NCBI GenBank assembly: GCA_022424905.1 | Contig: JAKMGP010000309.1 | Location: 1 to 43,829, forward strand | Reading direction: 5' to 3' | Origin: Akkermansiaceae bacterium | Lineage (GTDB): Bacteria; Verrucomicrobiota; Verrucomicrobiia; Verrucomicrobiales; Akkermansiaceae | DNA length: 43,829 bases | Part shown: one piece after another, positions 34,854 through 43,829 of the stretch | How positions within the stretch are numbered: position 1 is the stretch's first letter | Layout of the letters: each line of letters begins with the position of its first letter | The notes under the pieces: generated by a model | Told to the model about the DNA's origin: nothing | What the model saw: the letters and a program-made list of their open reading frames with translations, nothing else | The model's database searches: none | Program-made: the position numbers and the translations under genes

Positions 34854-36031
34854 GACGCGCGCATCACCATGATGAAAAATGCCCCGCTCGCTGAGGCTAC
34901 GATCAAAAAGATCCCGACCCCTCCGATCAGAAAATCGCGCTTCAAGATCATCGGCCGATGAGGTGACGATGATCTGGGAAAAACCACAAATGCATACACA
35001 GCCCCTGTCACGAGCCCCCCTAGATGGGCTGCATTATCAACGAATTTGAATCCCAGTGTCCCAATCACGATCAGGGACACAAGAATACCAGCCAACCTGC
35101 GGCGTGCCGACCTAGGGACAAGCGAGCGATGAAGCGTTTCAAAAACCAGCAAAAATCCAAGTAACCCACAAACCACTCCGGAAACTCCCACCGAAGTCTG
35201 GTTCGGTAGCCAGGAAACAGTTGCCCAGCCTGCGCCGATGATGCTGAGGAAAAAGGCAGCAGCAAGATGGGGCCAGCGGGCTAGAGTTTCAACACGTCGA
35301 CCCAAGTACCACAGTGCGCTCACATTAAGGATGAAGTGGATCAGATTACCATGGAGAAAAGCCGCCGTAAAAATCCGCCAGTTTTCTCCCGCTAAATAGC
35401 GAGGTTTAACTAAGCCGGCTTCGGAGATGCCGAGACCAGGAGTTGCAAACTGGGCCCCACCAACCAATACGACCAGCACAAGAAAAAGGACGGAGAAAGG
35501 AGTGCTCTGATTTTCCATCCAAAGCTCGAAACGAGCCTCCGGGACCTGATCGCTAATTTGGTCCCGCGTTAGGCGCATAGCAGCAGCGCGCGCCTTTCGA
35601 GCCTCCCACCAAGGACGGGCCGTAAAATAAAGAAATCCAAAAATCGTCAGAACCAAAAATTGAATCCCCGGGAAACCAAACGGAGAAATACCCTTCAAGA
35701 AACAAAACAGGCCGTAGAGGACTGCAATCCCGGTTAGCGGCATCGTCCGCCGGGCATAATCTTCGTCTTCAGCAGCGAAAATAAGGCACCTTTTTTTGAG
35801 AGAACCAGCCAGTTTCGGGATCTCTTCAGGCGCAACTAATCGGTCACTTTTCGGCGTCCAAATCCAATTCAACCTACCCTTCCCGATTTCTAAGTGGTCT
35901 TTTAGCTCATCTAGCGATTCGAATGAACGGCTTTTCCTCGAGTGATCAACAACTCCAAAATTACTTGTATCTGGCCGAATTGGAAAGGCATCATCGCGGG
36001 CCCAAGCTGGCAAAGCTGGCTCGCTCATCAT
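34850..36031 (-). CDS. Rhomboid-family intramembrane serine protease with N-terminal extension
   Basis: A 393-residue inner-membrane protein. The first 90 residues are soluble and contain a GYF-like or basic segment (GKGRLNWIWTPKSDRL). Two TM segments follow (about 97-113 and 121-138), then the rhomboid core (about 178-350). Its signatures are HGNLIHFILN at 227-236, catalytic Ser284 in VGVSGVVCG and catalytic His336 in DNAAHLGG. It should cleave TM substrates within the membrane; targets are unknown. It is 8 bases downstream of the secG stop and overlaps the aminotransferase gene. Confidence 0.9.
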   Translation of the reverse strand: MMSEPALPAWARDDAFPIRPDTSNFGVVDHSRKSRSFESLDELKDHLEIGKGRLNWIWTPKSDRLVAPEEIPKLAGSLKKRCLIFAAEDEDYARRTMPLTGIAVLYGLFCFLKGISPFGFPGIQFLVLTIFGFLYFTARPWWEARKARAAAMRLTRDQISDQVPEARFELWMENQSTPFSVLFLVLVVLVGGAQFATPGLGISEAGLVKPRYLAGENWRIFTAAFLHGNLIHFILNVSALWYLGRRVETLARWPHLAAAFFLSIIGAGWATVSWLPNQTSVGVSGVVCGLLGFLLVFETLHRSLVPRSARRRLAGILVSLIVIGTLGFKFVDNAAHLGGLVTGAVYAFVVFPRSSSPHRPMILKRDFLIGGVGIFLIVASASGAFFIMVMRAS

Positions 36032-36039
36032 CCCAAAAA

Positions 36040-36708
36040 TTAGCCACCTACTGGCACCTTATTCTCCTCAGTTGAAGTGTTGACGTCATCCGTTGGCACC
36101 TCTTCGAGGTTCTTCGGGGCCTCGTTCGTACCCTCAGGAGCTGTAGTTGTTCCCTCAGGAGCTGTAGTTGTTTCCTCAGGAGCTGTAGTTGTTTCCTCAG
36201 GAGCTGTAGTTGTTCCCTCAGGAGCTGTAGTTGTTTCCTCAGGAGCTGTAGTTGTTTCCTCAGGAGCTGTACTTCCTTCCGCAGGAGCTGTACTTCCTTC
36301 CGCAGGAGCTGTACTTCCTTCCGCAGGAGCTGTACTTCCTTCCGCAGGAGTTGGGGCAACAACATTACCTGCGTTCCCAAGGACTGAATTTTCGGCCTCG
36401 GGCGTTTCCACGGGAGCGCTCGCCGAAGAACCTCCATCCGAAGCGTAGTTTTTGCCTTCAATGGCGTTTCTCTTTCCCATTAGGATCGCAAGAACCAAGG
36501 AAAAGATAAAGAAAAGCGTGCCGAGGTAAACGGTTCCTTTTTGAAGGACATCTGTCGTTTTTGCACCAAAAGCGGCATCGGTCATACCGGCACCAAACGC
36601 AGCACCAAGGCCTTCCTGCTTCGGGCGTTGCATGAGGATCACGAGAATCAGCAAAAGGCTCACGACGACGTGAGCGATAACCACTAGTGTGATAGAAATG
36701 TCTAGCAT
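36040..36708 (-). CDS. secG: Preprotein translocase subunit SecG with repetitive C-terminal tail
   Basis: The first 80 residues are an ordinary SecG: TM1 (about 5-25), the conserved LMQRPKQEGLGAAFGAG loop and TM2 (about 60-77). SecG is the small accessory subunit of the SecYEG channel and is normally 75-110 residues. Here it is 222, because a tail of about 140 residues rich in Ala, Pro, Glu and Thr follows. The tail holds 7-residue repeats, first AEGSTAP then EETTTAP/EGTTTAP, encoded by a 21-bp tandem array. With both SecG termini normally periplasmic, the tail should face the periplasm. It is followed 8 bases later by the rhomboid gene. Confidence 0.9.
   Translation of the reverse strand: MLDISITLVVIAHVVVSLLLILVILMQRPKQEGLGAAFGAGMTDAAFGAKTTDVLQKGTVYLGTLFFIFSLVLAILMGKRNAIEGKNYASDGGSSASAPVETPEAENSVLGNAGNVVAPTPAEGSTAPAEGSTAPAEGSTAPAEGSTAPEETTTAPEETTTAPEGTTTAPEETTTAPEETTTAPEGTTTAPEGTNEAPKNLEEVPTDDVNTSTEENKVPVGG
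36131..36340 (-). repeat. 21-bp tandem repeat array inside secG
   Basis: Ten full in-frame 21-bp units, with an imperfect eleventh to about 36352. On the plus strand a unit reads like CCTCAGGAGCTGTAGTTGTT plus one base. The six units nearest the gene end are of one type, three of a second type (GCAGGAGCTGTACTTCCTTC), with a hybrid between. Near-identity of neighbours points to recent expansion. Copy number changes would keep the frame. Confidence 0.92.
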
Positions 36709-36818
36709 GGGAGGGCGGGACTCTACCGGCTCAACTCGACTTGTAAAGACCGAGTTTTAGGCAAAGTTACCAATTTTACTTAAGAAGTCCTAACAAGATT
36801 GGCCGAGTCCATTCATCG

Positions 36819-37166
36819 CTAATTCGTCGATTTAATGATCTCGTTTTTCAAATTGAGCACATGCCGGAGAGGAATGATTTGCTCATCCGAGATTCCAAAC
36901 GCCATAATCGTGACACATTCATCCTTCTTAATCAGGTGGGCCGCGCCCCCATTCATGATAATATGGCCTGTCCCCGGATCACCGGCCTGCACGTAGGTTT
37001 CTAGACGACTCCCCGAAGTCATCGATGTCACGAGAACACGCTCACCCTCCCAAAGCCCCGCCGCCTCCATTAGATCAGACGGAATCTCAATACTCCCTTC
37101 ATAATCAATATCAGCCTGCTTGATGATGGCCCGGTGAAGCTTTGACTTAAGTTGAATGCGCTGCAT
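36819..37166 (-). CDS. panD: Aspartate 1-decarboxylase
   Basis: Makes beta-alanine from aspartate for pantothenate and CoA synthesis. The proenzyme is self-cleaved to generate a pyruvoyl group. Counting from the ATG at 37166, the cleavage site is Gly24-Ser25 in DYEGSIEI, the same numbering as in E. coli PanD, which supports this start over a TTG at 37202. NGGAAHLIKKDECVTI is the other conserved block. The 115-residue length is normal. It is divergent from the CAP-domain gene and 110 bases upstream of secG. Confidence 0.93.
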   Translation of the reverse strand: MQRIQLKSKLHRAIIKQADIDYEGSIEIPSDLMEAAGLWEGERVLVTSMTSGSRLETYVQAGDPGTGHIIMNGGAAHLIKKDECVTIMAFGISDEQIIPLRHVLNLKNEIIKSTN

Positions 37167-37261
37167 GGGTTGGACGAAACGAGGAATGACTGCCGCGGTC
37201 AAGCGGTGAAAAACTCCAAGATTGAAAAAATACCGCTTGTGCTTAAGGTTTTGCCCACTTC

Positions 37262-38314
37262 ATGAGGAAATTGATGTCATTCATCATCGGCTGCGCCGGG
37301 AGTTTTTCACCTGCCCAGGAGGCCGGGCCTGCCATTCCTCCCCTTGTCGCAAAAAAGGCACTTCAGTGGATGCAAAACTCAGACGCATCCAAAAGAGCAG
37401 CCGCTTACAGAACCTTTCAACTTTACGGTGATGAGGGAGGCTCGATCTACCGCCGCACTCTCGAAAAAGCACGGACTCTTCACGAAAAAAAGCTCGCAGA
37501 TATCCTCAGCGACGAACGATCAAACCCTTTCTTGGATCTCCCGGAGGTCTCGGAAAAGTTGAAGGAGCATCGCACGCGCATCTACAAGCTCATTAAAACT
37601 GACTATAAAAAACAGCCAGATAAGATTGCGATGCTACGTCGTGAGGTCGAAATGCTACAAAAAATCAACGGGCGCGCTCGTATGATTGCCGAGAATGACC
37701 CTGCATCTCTCGATAATGAAGTCAAAGGCATCGCAACAGCTCTTGCCGAAGTCTCTCGCGAAGTAAATATCATCGACGAGACTGAGTTCGACCGCAACCA
37801 GCTCGACCTTGATGACGCACTCATGTCTATTTACGAAGGCGAAGTTCACCTCAGAAATAGGAAAGTGATTACCAATATTCGTAAGGAAATCGAATCACTT
37901 GTTTCGGCGCGGCTAGATAACAATGCTTCTGTCTGGGCCAGTGTATCCCAAAAAGATTTCGCCAACCATCTCAACGAATTTCGTTCGTTATTTGCGCTCA
38001 CTCCGCTCCGACTAGAGGAAAAACTCTCTGATGCTGCAGTTGGGCATTCGCGGGATATGGCTTCGATGGGTTTCTTCGCCCACCAATCTCCCATCCCCGA
38101 GAAAAAATCGCCGGGGGATCGAGCTCGACTTGCTGGGTTCAAACACCGCTGGTCAGGCGAAAATATTTTCATGGGATCGGCTTCGCCAGTAGCTGCCTAC
38201 AATGCTTGGTTTGGCTCCGATGGCCATCGCTTCATCATGTTTGCAAACGGTCCTAATCTGATAGGAATTGGCCCACATGGAAGACACTGGACCATGATGA
38301 CTGGTAAAAAATAG
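37262..38314 (+). CDS. CAP-domain (SCP/PR-1-like) protein, probably exported
   Basis: A 350-residue protein with a short hydrophobic start (MRKLMSFIIGCAGSFS) that may be a signal peptide or weak lipobox. Residues about 50-225 form a charged, helical and probably coiled-coil region (for example EVEMLQKINGRARMIAEN). The C-terminal CAP domain (about 229-347) has HLNEFRSLFALTPLRLEE, VGHSRDMASMGFFAHQ, WSGENIF and a final SDGHR. These carry the His/Glu/His cavity residues of the family. Bacterial CAP proteins are exported and their activity is mostly unknown. It is 12 bases upstream of rnc, so probably co-transcribed. Confidence 0.85.
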   Translation: MRKLMSFIIGCAGSFSPAQEAGPAIPPLVAKKALQWMQNSDASKRAAAYRTFQLYGDEGGSIYRRTLEKARTLHEKKLADILSDERSNPFLDLPEVSEKLKEHRTRIYKLIKTDYKKQPDKIAMLRREVEMLQKINGRARMIAENDPASLDNEVKGIATALAEVSREVNIIDETEFDRNQLDLDDALMSIYEGEVHLRNRKVITNIRKEIESLVSARLDNNASVWASVSQKDFANHLNEFRSLFALTPLRLEEKLSDAAVGHSRDMASMGFFAHQSPIPEKKSPGDRARLAGFKHRWSGENIFMGSASPVAAYNAWFGSDGHRFIMFANGPNLIGIGPHGRHWTMMTGKK

Positions 38315-38326
38315 CCCTTTCCTAAG

Positions 38327-39007
38327 ATGAGTATTGAAGAACGGCTAAGTTACACATTTAAGAGTCAGACACTTTTGCATGAGGCTTTGTCCCACCCCAG
38401 TCTTTCTTCAGAAATTCGTCCGGCGCCGCCCGACAACCAAAGACTGGAATACCTTGGTGATGCCGTGGTCGAACTCATCATAAGCACTCATCTTTACCAC
38501 CGTTTCCCTGAATTTCAGGAAGGTGTCCTCACCAAACTGCGTGCTTCAGTGGTTTCAAAACCAGCACTCGCCGCAGCAGCGCGCACTATTGATTTGGGCA
38601 GAGCACTTTTCATGAGTAATGGTGAATCCGGAAGCGGCGGCCGCAATCGGGACTCTAACCTCGCCGATGCTCTAGAAGCAATCATTGGCGCGATCTATCT
38701 AGACAGTGGTCTCGAGGCGGCAAGGGAAGTGAGCTTACAACTTCTCAACAACCAACTTGAATCCCTAAACCCAAAAAGGTCCCAAGGTAACGCCAAAGGT
38801 GAGCTCCAAGAAATCCTCCAGCAATTAACTCCAGAGGCACCTTCCTATAAAGTCATCTCGGAAGAGGGCCCACCCCATGACCGGACCTTCATCTGCGAGG
38901 TTACGTGGAAAGGTAAACCTTTGGGTCAGGGCTCTGGCCCTAGTAAGAAATTAGCCGAAGCACAAGCTGCACAAGCTGCCCTCACCACTCAGATCTGGAA
39001 AAGCTAG
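38327..39007 (+). CDS. rnc: Ribonuclease III
   Basis: Double-stranded RNA endonuclease for rRNA and mRNA processing. The RNase III domain has the signature [14 protein letters not shown] with Glu41 and Asp45, and the second metal pair Asp114 and Glu117 in [15 protein letters not shown] double-stranded RNA-binding domain occupies about 156-224 ([10 protein letters not shown] to [16 protein letters not shown]). The 226 residues are normal. Its TAG lies on CTAG, which is also the stop of the convergent DUF1501 gene. Confidence 0.96.
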   Translation: MSIEERLSYTFKSQTLLHEALSHPSLSSEIRPAPPDNQRLEYLGDAVVELIISTHLYHRFPEFQEGVLTKLRASVVSKPALAAAARTIDLGRALFMSNGESGSGGRNRDSNLADALEAIIGAIYLDSGLEAAREVSLQLLNNQLESLNPKRSQGNAKGELQEILQQLTPEAPSYKVISEEGPPHDRTFICEVTWKGKPLGQGSGPSKKLAEAQAAQAALTTQIWKS

Positions 39008-40461
39008 GCGAGAATCTTACGAATTACCTTCCTCGGCTCCACTCCGGTCAGTCGCTCGTCAAGACCCTGATGCCTCAGCGTGAACCGTTCGTGGTCGATC
39101 CCAAGGCAGTGGAGAGCTGTCGCATTTATTTCATTTATATGCACCTTGTCCTTAACCGGGTTATAGGAGAAATCATCTGTTTCTCCAATTTCGGTTCCCC
39201 CTTTAATCCCTCCACCAGCCATCCACATACAAAAGTTTTTTGGGTGATGATCTCTTCCGTATGTTTCACGGCTTAGCTTCCCTTGGGAATAAACAGTCCG
39301 CCCAAATTCCCCCCCCCAGATTACAAGAGTTTCATCCAACATGCCTCGTTGTTTGAGATCCTTAAGCAATCCGGCACAAGCCTGATCAGTGTCCAGACAT
39401 TGGTTCCCCAACTCCTTCGGTAAATTTCCGTGAGAATCCCAACCTCGGTGCATGATCTGGACCACGCGCACCCCCTTTTCAACGAGACGGCGCGCGAGAA
39501 GAGCGCTTGAAGCAAAAGAGCCCGGTGTTTTCACACGATCCCCATAAAGCCCCAAGGTCGACTCTTTCTCTTCGCTTAAGTCAGTCAATTCCGGCACGCT
39601 AGCCTGCATTCTGAAGGCCATTTCATATTGCGAAATACGAGTCTGGATATCCGGATCCCCAAACTTTTCAAACCCTCGTTGATTAAGTTTTCCTAAAGCA
39701 TCAAGCATCGAACGTCGATCCTGCCGGTCCACTCCTGGCGGGTTTTCAAGATGCAGAACCGGATCATTGCCAGATCTCAAAACAACCCCGCTATTCCTCC
39801 CCGGTAAAAATCCGGGCCCCCACATCCGGCTAAATAGAGCTTGAGCATTCGAACCTTTTGGAAAGTTGGGCGTGAGAGCCACAAAAGCTGGAAGATCTTC
39901 AGTTTCTGCTCCCAGTCCATATGAAATCCATGAACCTATACTCGGCTTTCCCGGAACTTCGCTCCCGGTCATCACAAAAGTACAAGCTGGGTCGTGATTA
40001 ATTGCGTTGGAATGTACTGCTTTTATCACTGCAATATCATCCACGAGTCCTGCCGTATGAGGTAATAACTCACTGACCCATCGCCCACATTCACCATGCT
40101 GGGTGAACTTGAATTTCGAAGGTGCTACCGGAAAACGACCCTGTCCACTTGTCATAGTAGTGATACGATTACCCAGAAACTCCTTCGGTAGATCCTTATC
40201 AAATTGTTTGTGTAAATTCGGCTTATGATCCCAGGTATCAAGCTGCGACGGTCCGCCGTTCATATGTAAATAAATGACAGCTTTCGCCTTACCAGAAAAA
40301 TGGGGAAGCGTAGGTAAACCGGGATGCATCGGAGACCCAGCTTGCGCGACACCACGGGAGGCCATCATTGACGCAAGCGCGACACCTCCGAGTCGCATCC
40401 CATTCTCGCCAAAAAACTGGCGGCGAGTTTGCAAAAGTTGATTTTCAAAAAATGGGTCCAT
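39004..40461 (-). CDS. DUF1501 family protein (Tat-exported)
   Basis: A 485-residue protein with a twin-arginine signal, [21 protein letters not shown] (residues about 12-32). DUF1501 blocks include [36 protein letters not shown] and [17 protein letters not shown] with [12 protein letters not shown], which resemble the alkaline-phosphatase/sulfatase fold. In Planctomycetes and Verrucomicrobia these are almost always paired with a DUF1549/DUF1553 cytochrome-like protein, as here. The gene starts 10 bases after the partner. The substrate and reaction are unknown. Confidence 0.9.
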   Translation of the reverse strand: MDPFFENQLLQTRRQFFGENGMRLGGVALASMMASRGVAQAGSPMHPGLPTLPHFSGKAKAVIYLHMNGGPSQLDTWDHKPNLHKQFDKDLPKEFLGNRITTMTSGQGRFPVAPSKFKFTQHGECGRWVSELLPHTAGLVDDIAVIKAVHSNAINHDPACTFVMTGSEVPGKPSIGSWISYGLGAETEDLPAFVALTPNFPKGSNAQALFSRMWGPGFLPGRNSGVVLRSGNDPVLHLENPPGVDRQDRRSMLDALGKLNQRGFEKFGDPDIQTRISQYEMAFRMQASVPELTDLSEEKESTLGLYGDRVKTPGSFASSALLARRLVEKGVRVVQIMHRGWDSHGNLPKELGNQCLDTDQACAGLLKDLKQRGMLDETLVIWGGEFGRTVYSQGKLSRETYGRDHHPKNFCMWMAGGGIKGGTEIGETDDFSYNPVKDKVHINEINATALHCLGIDHERFTLRHQGLDERLTGVEPRKVIRKILA

Positions 40462-40471
40462 AGCAGTGAAA

Positions 40472-43400
40472 TCAATTACGGACGATCGCCTCGTCCATGT
40501 TTAAAATTAAATTGGCCACCAAGGACCATGCAGCAAGCTCAGATGCATCAAGATCTTTTGCAGGCTCGGATTCCCCAAAAGAAATGGCTTTTGTCGCTTC
40601 CTCTGGTATCCCCTGATATTTTTCAAACTGCCTTTTAAAGAAACGGACAATGATTTTCTTTTCCTCAACGCTTGGCAGCCTCGAAACGACACTTCTGAAG
40701 ATGAAGTCTATCCTCTTCCCGCGATCACTTACGCTTTTCATAGCCCGTTCTCCCAATCCACGGGCGGATTCAAAATGCTGCACATCATTCATTAACTGTA
40801 AGGCCTGCAACGGTGTATTACTGCGCTCACGCTTCAAACAGAATTGCTCGCGGGCAGGGGCATCAAAGTTAGCGAACATCGGATGGGGAGCAGTCCGCTT
40901 AAAAAAGGTGTAAACCGATCTCCGATATAGGTCAGCCCCATTCCCTCGTTTATAAAACCGCGTATTTGATCCCCCAAACGCAACCGGCTCCCAAATATTG
41001 GGGGGTTGATATGGCATGACACCCCGACCGCCCATTTCGAAGTTCATCAAGCCGCTTACAAACAAGGCCTGATCACGCAATTGCTCGGCATCGAGACGGA
41101 ATCTCGGCCCACGAGCGAGGAAGCGATTTTCAGGATCACTATCCCACCTTGGACTCGCCGCCGCACTTTCCTGTCGAAAGGTATTTGTTAGCAGCATCTT
41201 ACGCATGAGCGCTTTGACATCCCAGCCACTATCTTGAAAGTGCAGAGCCAAATAGTCTAACAACTTTGGATGACTGGGAACCTCTCCCTGAGTGCCAAAA
41301 TCATGACTGGTCTTGACCAGACCAGTCCCAAAAACCTGCTGCCAAAAACGATTCACCACAACCCTCGCGGTCAGTGGATTCTCTCGAGAAACGAGCCACT
41401 TTGCAAGATCAAGACGTGTTGCTCGCTCCCCAGTTTTAGTTAAGGCGGGTAGAACGGAGGGGACCCCAGGTTCCACCCTCTCGCCCGGTTGATTATACTC
41501 GCCACGCTTCATCACATAGCTCTGACGAGGCTTGGATAAATCTCGATATACAAAAGTTGACGGCAAACTCTTTTCATAATCCCCCTGCTCACCCTTAATC
41601 TTTACCAACTCAGCTCGTTTTGCCTCAAATTCTTTTCCTAAAGTCCCACAGATCCATGCAAGATAGTAATCTTTCAGAAGAGCCAACTCAGATGGTTTTC
41701 TTTCTTTCTTAACACCTTCTCGAAGCCACTGGCTCAAGGGTTCAGGGACTCCATCAACCTGCTTGGCTTTCCTCCATGCTAGAAACGAAGCCTTAGGATC
41801 AGTCGTAGGATCCTCGCTTCCAAGGACACCAAAATGGTCAAAATAAGCGGTTCCTCCATGAACGGTAAAAGCAAACCCAACGATTTGCATTCCTGCCTTC
41901 AAACCCATTTTTTCACCAGGGACTTCCAACCTTATCCATTTACCTGTCTCGGGCAATGGACCAGAGACGAATCGCTGACTCGTCCCCTTTTTGCCAAAAT
42001 CGATAATATCTGCGCCCCAAACTGCGCGATGATTCCACGCCGAACTGTGAAACTGAATCATCACTTCCTCCGGCGTATCCTTGGGATCAAGATAAACATG
42101 AAGAAAAAACCTAGCTCCGCGAGGCACAGTCAAAGGAGTCGCCCCCGTTTCATAATAATCTTGGGCCATCTCCTTCCCTCCCCGCTTCAACGCCTTTTGC
42201 CCACTGAATACGGGCTGATCTACTAGCGTCAGAGGGTGACCAGAGCTTCCAACTTTCGCCCCGTTTGGGAAACTATCTTCAAACCAAATAGCTTCCGTAT
42301 CTTGAATCCGGTTAGACGATTTCTTCTCCGCTGGATCTTGGTATGAATTCCAAACTGGAAGCTTCTTCATTGATTGTACCACGCCATTACTCTGCTTATG
42401 ATACTCCGAAATTTTCGTCTCATAATTGTCCGACTTCACCTTGATTACCGGGGCAGTTAGCAGACTATTTCCATCCATTGCCGGATCGGCATTAGAATTA
42501 AAAAAAGCAAACAGGGAATAAAACTCCTTCTGGGAAATCGGGTCGTATTTATGATCGTGACACACCGCACATTGGGCTGTTAGTCCCAACCAAACCTGCG
42601 CAGTAGTGCTCGCTCGATCCACCGCATAGCGAAAGATTAATTCCTCTTTAATGCTTCCACCCTCACCACTTGTCACATTGCAACGATTAAAGCCAGTGGC
42701 CACCAATTGATCTACCTTTGGATTGGGCAATAAATCGCCTGCGAGCTGTTCAACCGTAAAATCATTATAAGGAAGATTTTCATTGAACGATCTAATCACC
42801 CAATCGCGATAAGCCCACATCTGACGCTCGTTATCTAAATGCATTCCGTGTGTATCCCCATAACGCGCGGCATCTAACCAATGCCGCGCCATTTCTTCTC
42901 CGTAACGAGCAGAACCCAGATAACGATCCACCATTTTTTCATAGGCTCTGTCTGTCTTATCAGATAAAAACCGATCGACCTCTTGAATCGTTGGAGGTAA
43001 TCCTGAGAGGGCGAAACTCACCCTTCTAACCAACACCTCTCGATCCGCTTCGGGCGATGGCTCCAGGTTATTCCTCTTTAGAACAGATCTCACAAAACGA
43101 TCGATCTCACTCCCCTGCCCCGGCGGAATCGCAGACATCACCGGAGGCTCGAAAGCCCAGTGTTTTTGGTATACTGCACCTTCTTCGATCCACCGCTTAA
43201 TCAATTCTTTTTCTTCATCACTAAGCGCTTTATGCGAATCAGGCGGAGGCATCATCTCGTCTTCGTCATTCGAAATAATTCTCAGCCATGATTCACTTTC
43301 ATCCGGTTTCCCCGCCACTAATGCTGATTTCCCTCGACGCTTCTCCCGGAAGGCTCCCTCCGGCGTATCAAGCCGCAACTTAGCCTCCCGTGAATCCTCG

Positions 43401-43552
43401 TCCATTCCGTGACACGCAAAGCACTTATCCGAAAGAATCGGACGGATGTCTTGATTGAAGTTTAAGACCTCGCTTCCGTTTGAAATCAGAGCTGAAACCC
43501 ATATCAAAACAACACAAAGGGCATCCCGGTAATTCACTCCACCTTGTAGCAT
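40472..43552 (-). CDS. PSCyt1-DUF1549-DUF1553 secreted cytochrome-like protein
   Basis: A 1026-residue exported protein. A hydrophobic start (about 10-26) suggests a signal peptide. The PSCyt1 domain has a c-type heme site C44-F-A-C-H48. DUF1549 (about 150-355) ends with a second Cxx[15 protein letters not shown] near 325. A beta-sandwich (LamG/CBM-like) region occupies about 420-580 ([14 protein letters not shown] to [12 protein letters not shown]). DUF1553 fills about 690-950. Two heme motifs point to electron transfer coupled to the DUF1501 partner. The ATG at 43552 is used; a GTG at 43537 with GGTGGA upstream is also possible. The terminator hairpin upstream leaves only 29 bases for a promoter. 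Confidence 0.9.
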   Translation of the reverse strand: MLQGGVNYRDALCVVLIWVSALISNGSEVLNFNQDIRPILSDKCFACHGMDEDSREAKLRLDTPEGAFREKRRGKSALVAGKPDESESWLRIISNDEDEMMPPPDSHKALSDEEKELIKRWIEEGAVYQKHWAFEPPVMSAIPPGQGSEIDRFVRSVLKRNNLEPSPEADREVLVRRVSFALSGLPPTIQEVDRFLSDKTDRAYEKMVDRYLGSARYGEEMARHWLDAARYGDTHGMHLDNERQMWAYRDWVIRSFNENLPYNDFTVEQLAGDLLPNPKVDQLVATGFNRCNVTSGEGGSIKEELIFRYAVDRASTTAQVWLGLTAQCAVCHDHKYDPISQKEFYSLFAFFNSNADPAMDGNSLLTAPVIKVKSDNYETKISEYHKQSNGVVQSMKKLPVWNSYQDPAEKKSSNRIQDTEAIWFEDSFPNGAKVGSSGHPLTLVDQPVFSGQKALKRGGKEMAQDYYETGATPLTVPRGARFFLHVYLDPKDTPEEVMIQFHSSAWNHRAVWGADIIDFGKKGTSQRFVSGPLPETGKWIRLEVPGEKMGLKAGMQIVGFAFTVHGGTAYFDHFGVLGSEDPTTDPKASFLAWRKAKQVDGVPEPLSQWLREGVKKERKPSELALLKDYYLAWICGTLGKEFEAKRAELVKIKGEQGDYEKSLPSTFVYRDLSKPRQSYVMKRGEYNQPGERVEPGVPSVLPALTKTGERATRLDLAKWLVSRENPLTARVVVNRFWQQVFGTGLVKTSHDFGTQGEVPSHPKLLDYLALHFQDSGWDVKALMRKMLLTNTFRQESAAASPRWDSDPENRFLARGPRFRLDAEQLRDQALFVSGLMNFEMGGRGVMPYQPPNIWEPVAFGGSNTRFYKRGNGADLYRRSVYTFFKRTAPHPMFANFDAPAREQFCLKRERSNTPLQALQLMNDVQHFESARGLGERAMKSVSDRGKRIDFIFRSVVSRLPSVEEKKIIVRFFKRQFEKYQGIPEEATKAISFGESEPAKDLDASELAAWSLVANLILNMDEAIVRN

Positions 43553-43581
43553 AACAAAATCCTCAAGCGAAAACCCAAAAG

Positions 43582-43611
43582 AAAAAAATTGCTACCAACC
43601 TCGTTGGTAAC
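43582..43611 (-). terminator. Strong Rho-independent terminator hairpin
   Basis: On the minus strand GTTACCAAC-GAG-GTTGGTAGC forms a 9-bp stem (one G-T pair) with a 3-base loop and is followed by AA and seven Ts. It ends 30 bases before the DUF1553 gene start, so it terminates the upstream ligase transcript, or acts as an attenuator if the promoter is upstream. Confidence 0.85.
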
Positions 43612-43703
43612 CTGAGGGGGATTTTTGAATATCCAGGGGCTTTAAGAAATCATCGAGGCGCCGGGAAAAGTGACTCTAATCATTTTTTATTCCTGCTCCC
43701 CAC

Positions 43704-43829
43704 TCAGTCTGAAATTCGGATCTCGTTTGCTTGCAGTATTTTCTCGATCCCAGTCGCCGTCTGTAAGAGCAGCTCACCTTGGGGCGACACTCCGGCGACA
43801 CGGCCCGTTCTAGTAATTCCTCCCACATC
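43704..43829 (-). CDS. birA: Biotin-protein ligase, C-terminal fragment (cut by window edge)
   Basis: The last 41 codons of a protein ending GRVAGVSPQGELLLQTATG then IEKILQANEIRISD. This matches the small C-terminal beta-barrel (BPL_C) of biotin-[acetyl-CoA-carboxylase] ligases, which has GxxxGVDxxGxLLLxTxxG. The catalytic part is outside the window, so the call rests on this short domain. It is followed by the strong terminator at 43582-43611. Confidence 0.65.
   Translation of the reverse strand, partial: DVGGITRTGRVAGVSPQGELLLQTATGIEKILQANEIRISD

Noticed and set aside
36131-36340. Possible CRISPR-like or short repeat array
   Set aside because: The units are 21 bp, contiguous without spacers, and in frame inside secG; it is a protein-coding tandem repeat.
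36048-36461. Leucine/arginine-rich repeat frame overlapping secG
   Set aside because: It is an alternative reading of the 21-bp secG repeat with no start signal or family match.
37167-37202. TTG start for panD
   Set aside because: The ATG at 37166 places the cleavage site at Gly24-Ser25 as in known PanD proteins.
1-43829. Mobile elements, prophage, tRNA or rRNA genes
   Set aside because: No transposase, integrase, phage protein, terminal repeats, or recognisable tRNA/rRNA sequence was seen in the genes or gaps.

Overview
The window looks like a chromosomal segment of a Verrucomicrobiota bacterium, probably a free-living or marine member of the Verrucomicrobiales. This is inferred from gene content. 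The window has the paired PSCyt1/DUF1549/DUF1553 and DUF1501 proteins, a sulfatase next to a ThuA-like protein, a PQQ-type beta-propeller and a very large secreted LTD/CotH protein, all characteristic of the Planctomycetes-Verrucomicrobia-Chlamydiae group. It also has a full Gram-negative lipid A/Kdo gene set. Base composition is moderate, and no insertion sequence, prophage, CRISPR array, rRNA or tRNA was recognised.

Layout. Positions 1-2640 (minus) hold ptsN-argS-proB, with proB cut by the left edge. Positions 2845-5313 (plus) hold truA, a membrane protein and a GT4 glycosyltransferase, followed by a likely terminator. Positions 5612-11872 encode a 2086-residue secreted multidomain protein, followed by a secreted esterase and a GT5 glycogen/starch-synthase-like enzyme (12122-14566). 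A minus-strand group (14559-18536) encodes a secreted unknown, an AsmA-like envelope protein, RsmD and the Kdo transferase WaaA. A single-TM unknown (18850-19971) is divergent from an MGDG-synthase-like glycosyltransferase coupled to a HAD phosphatase (20000-21741). Sulfatase and ThuA follow on the minus strand (21831-24272).

Positions 24367-31490 form an envelope block: an LpxL/HtrB-type acyltransferase, a 716-residue LPS-kinase-like protein fused to a glycoside-hydrolase-like domain, a YrbL-family protein, MsbA and KdsD. Together with WaaA this covers Kdo precursor synthesis, Kdo transfer, acylation, possible phosphorylation and lipid A-core export. The genes sit in alternating orientations rather than one operon.

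Positions 31501-39007 hold a PQQ-propeller protein, a small unknown, a rhomboid protease coupled to a class III aminotransferase, secG with a 21-bp tandem-repeat tail, panD, a CAP-domain protein and rnc. Positions 39004-43552 (minus) are the DUF1553/DUF1501 pair. The right edge carries the C-terminus of a probable biotin-protein ligase, separated from the pair by the best terminator in the window.

Packing is tight. Several co-directional pairs overlap by ATGA or lie 1-10 bases apart, and three convergent pairs overlap at their stop codons. The most distinctive items are the kinase-glycosidase fusion, the LPS block around it, the repeat-tailed SecG and the LTD/CotH protein. None of these proves a new system by sequence alone.
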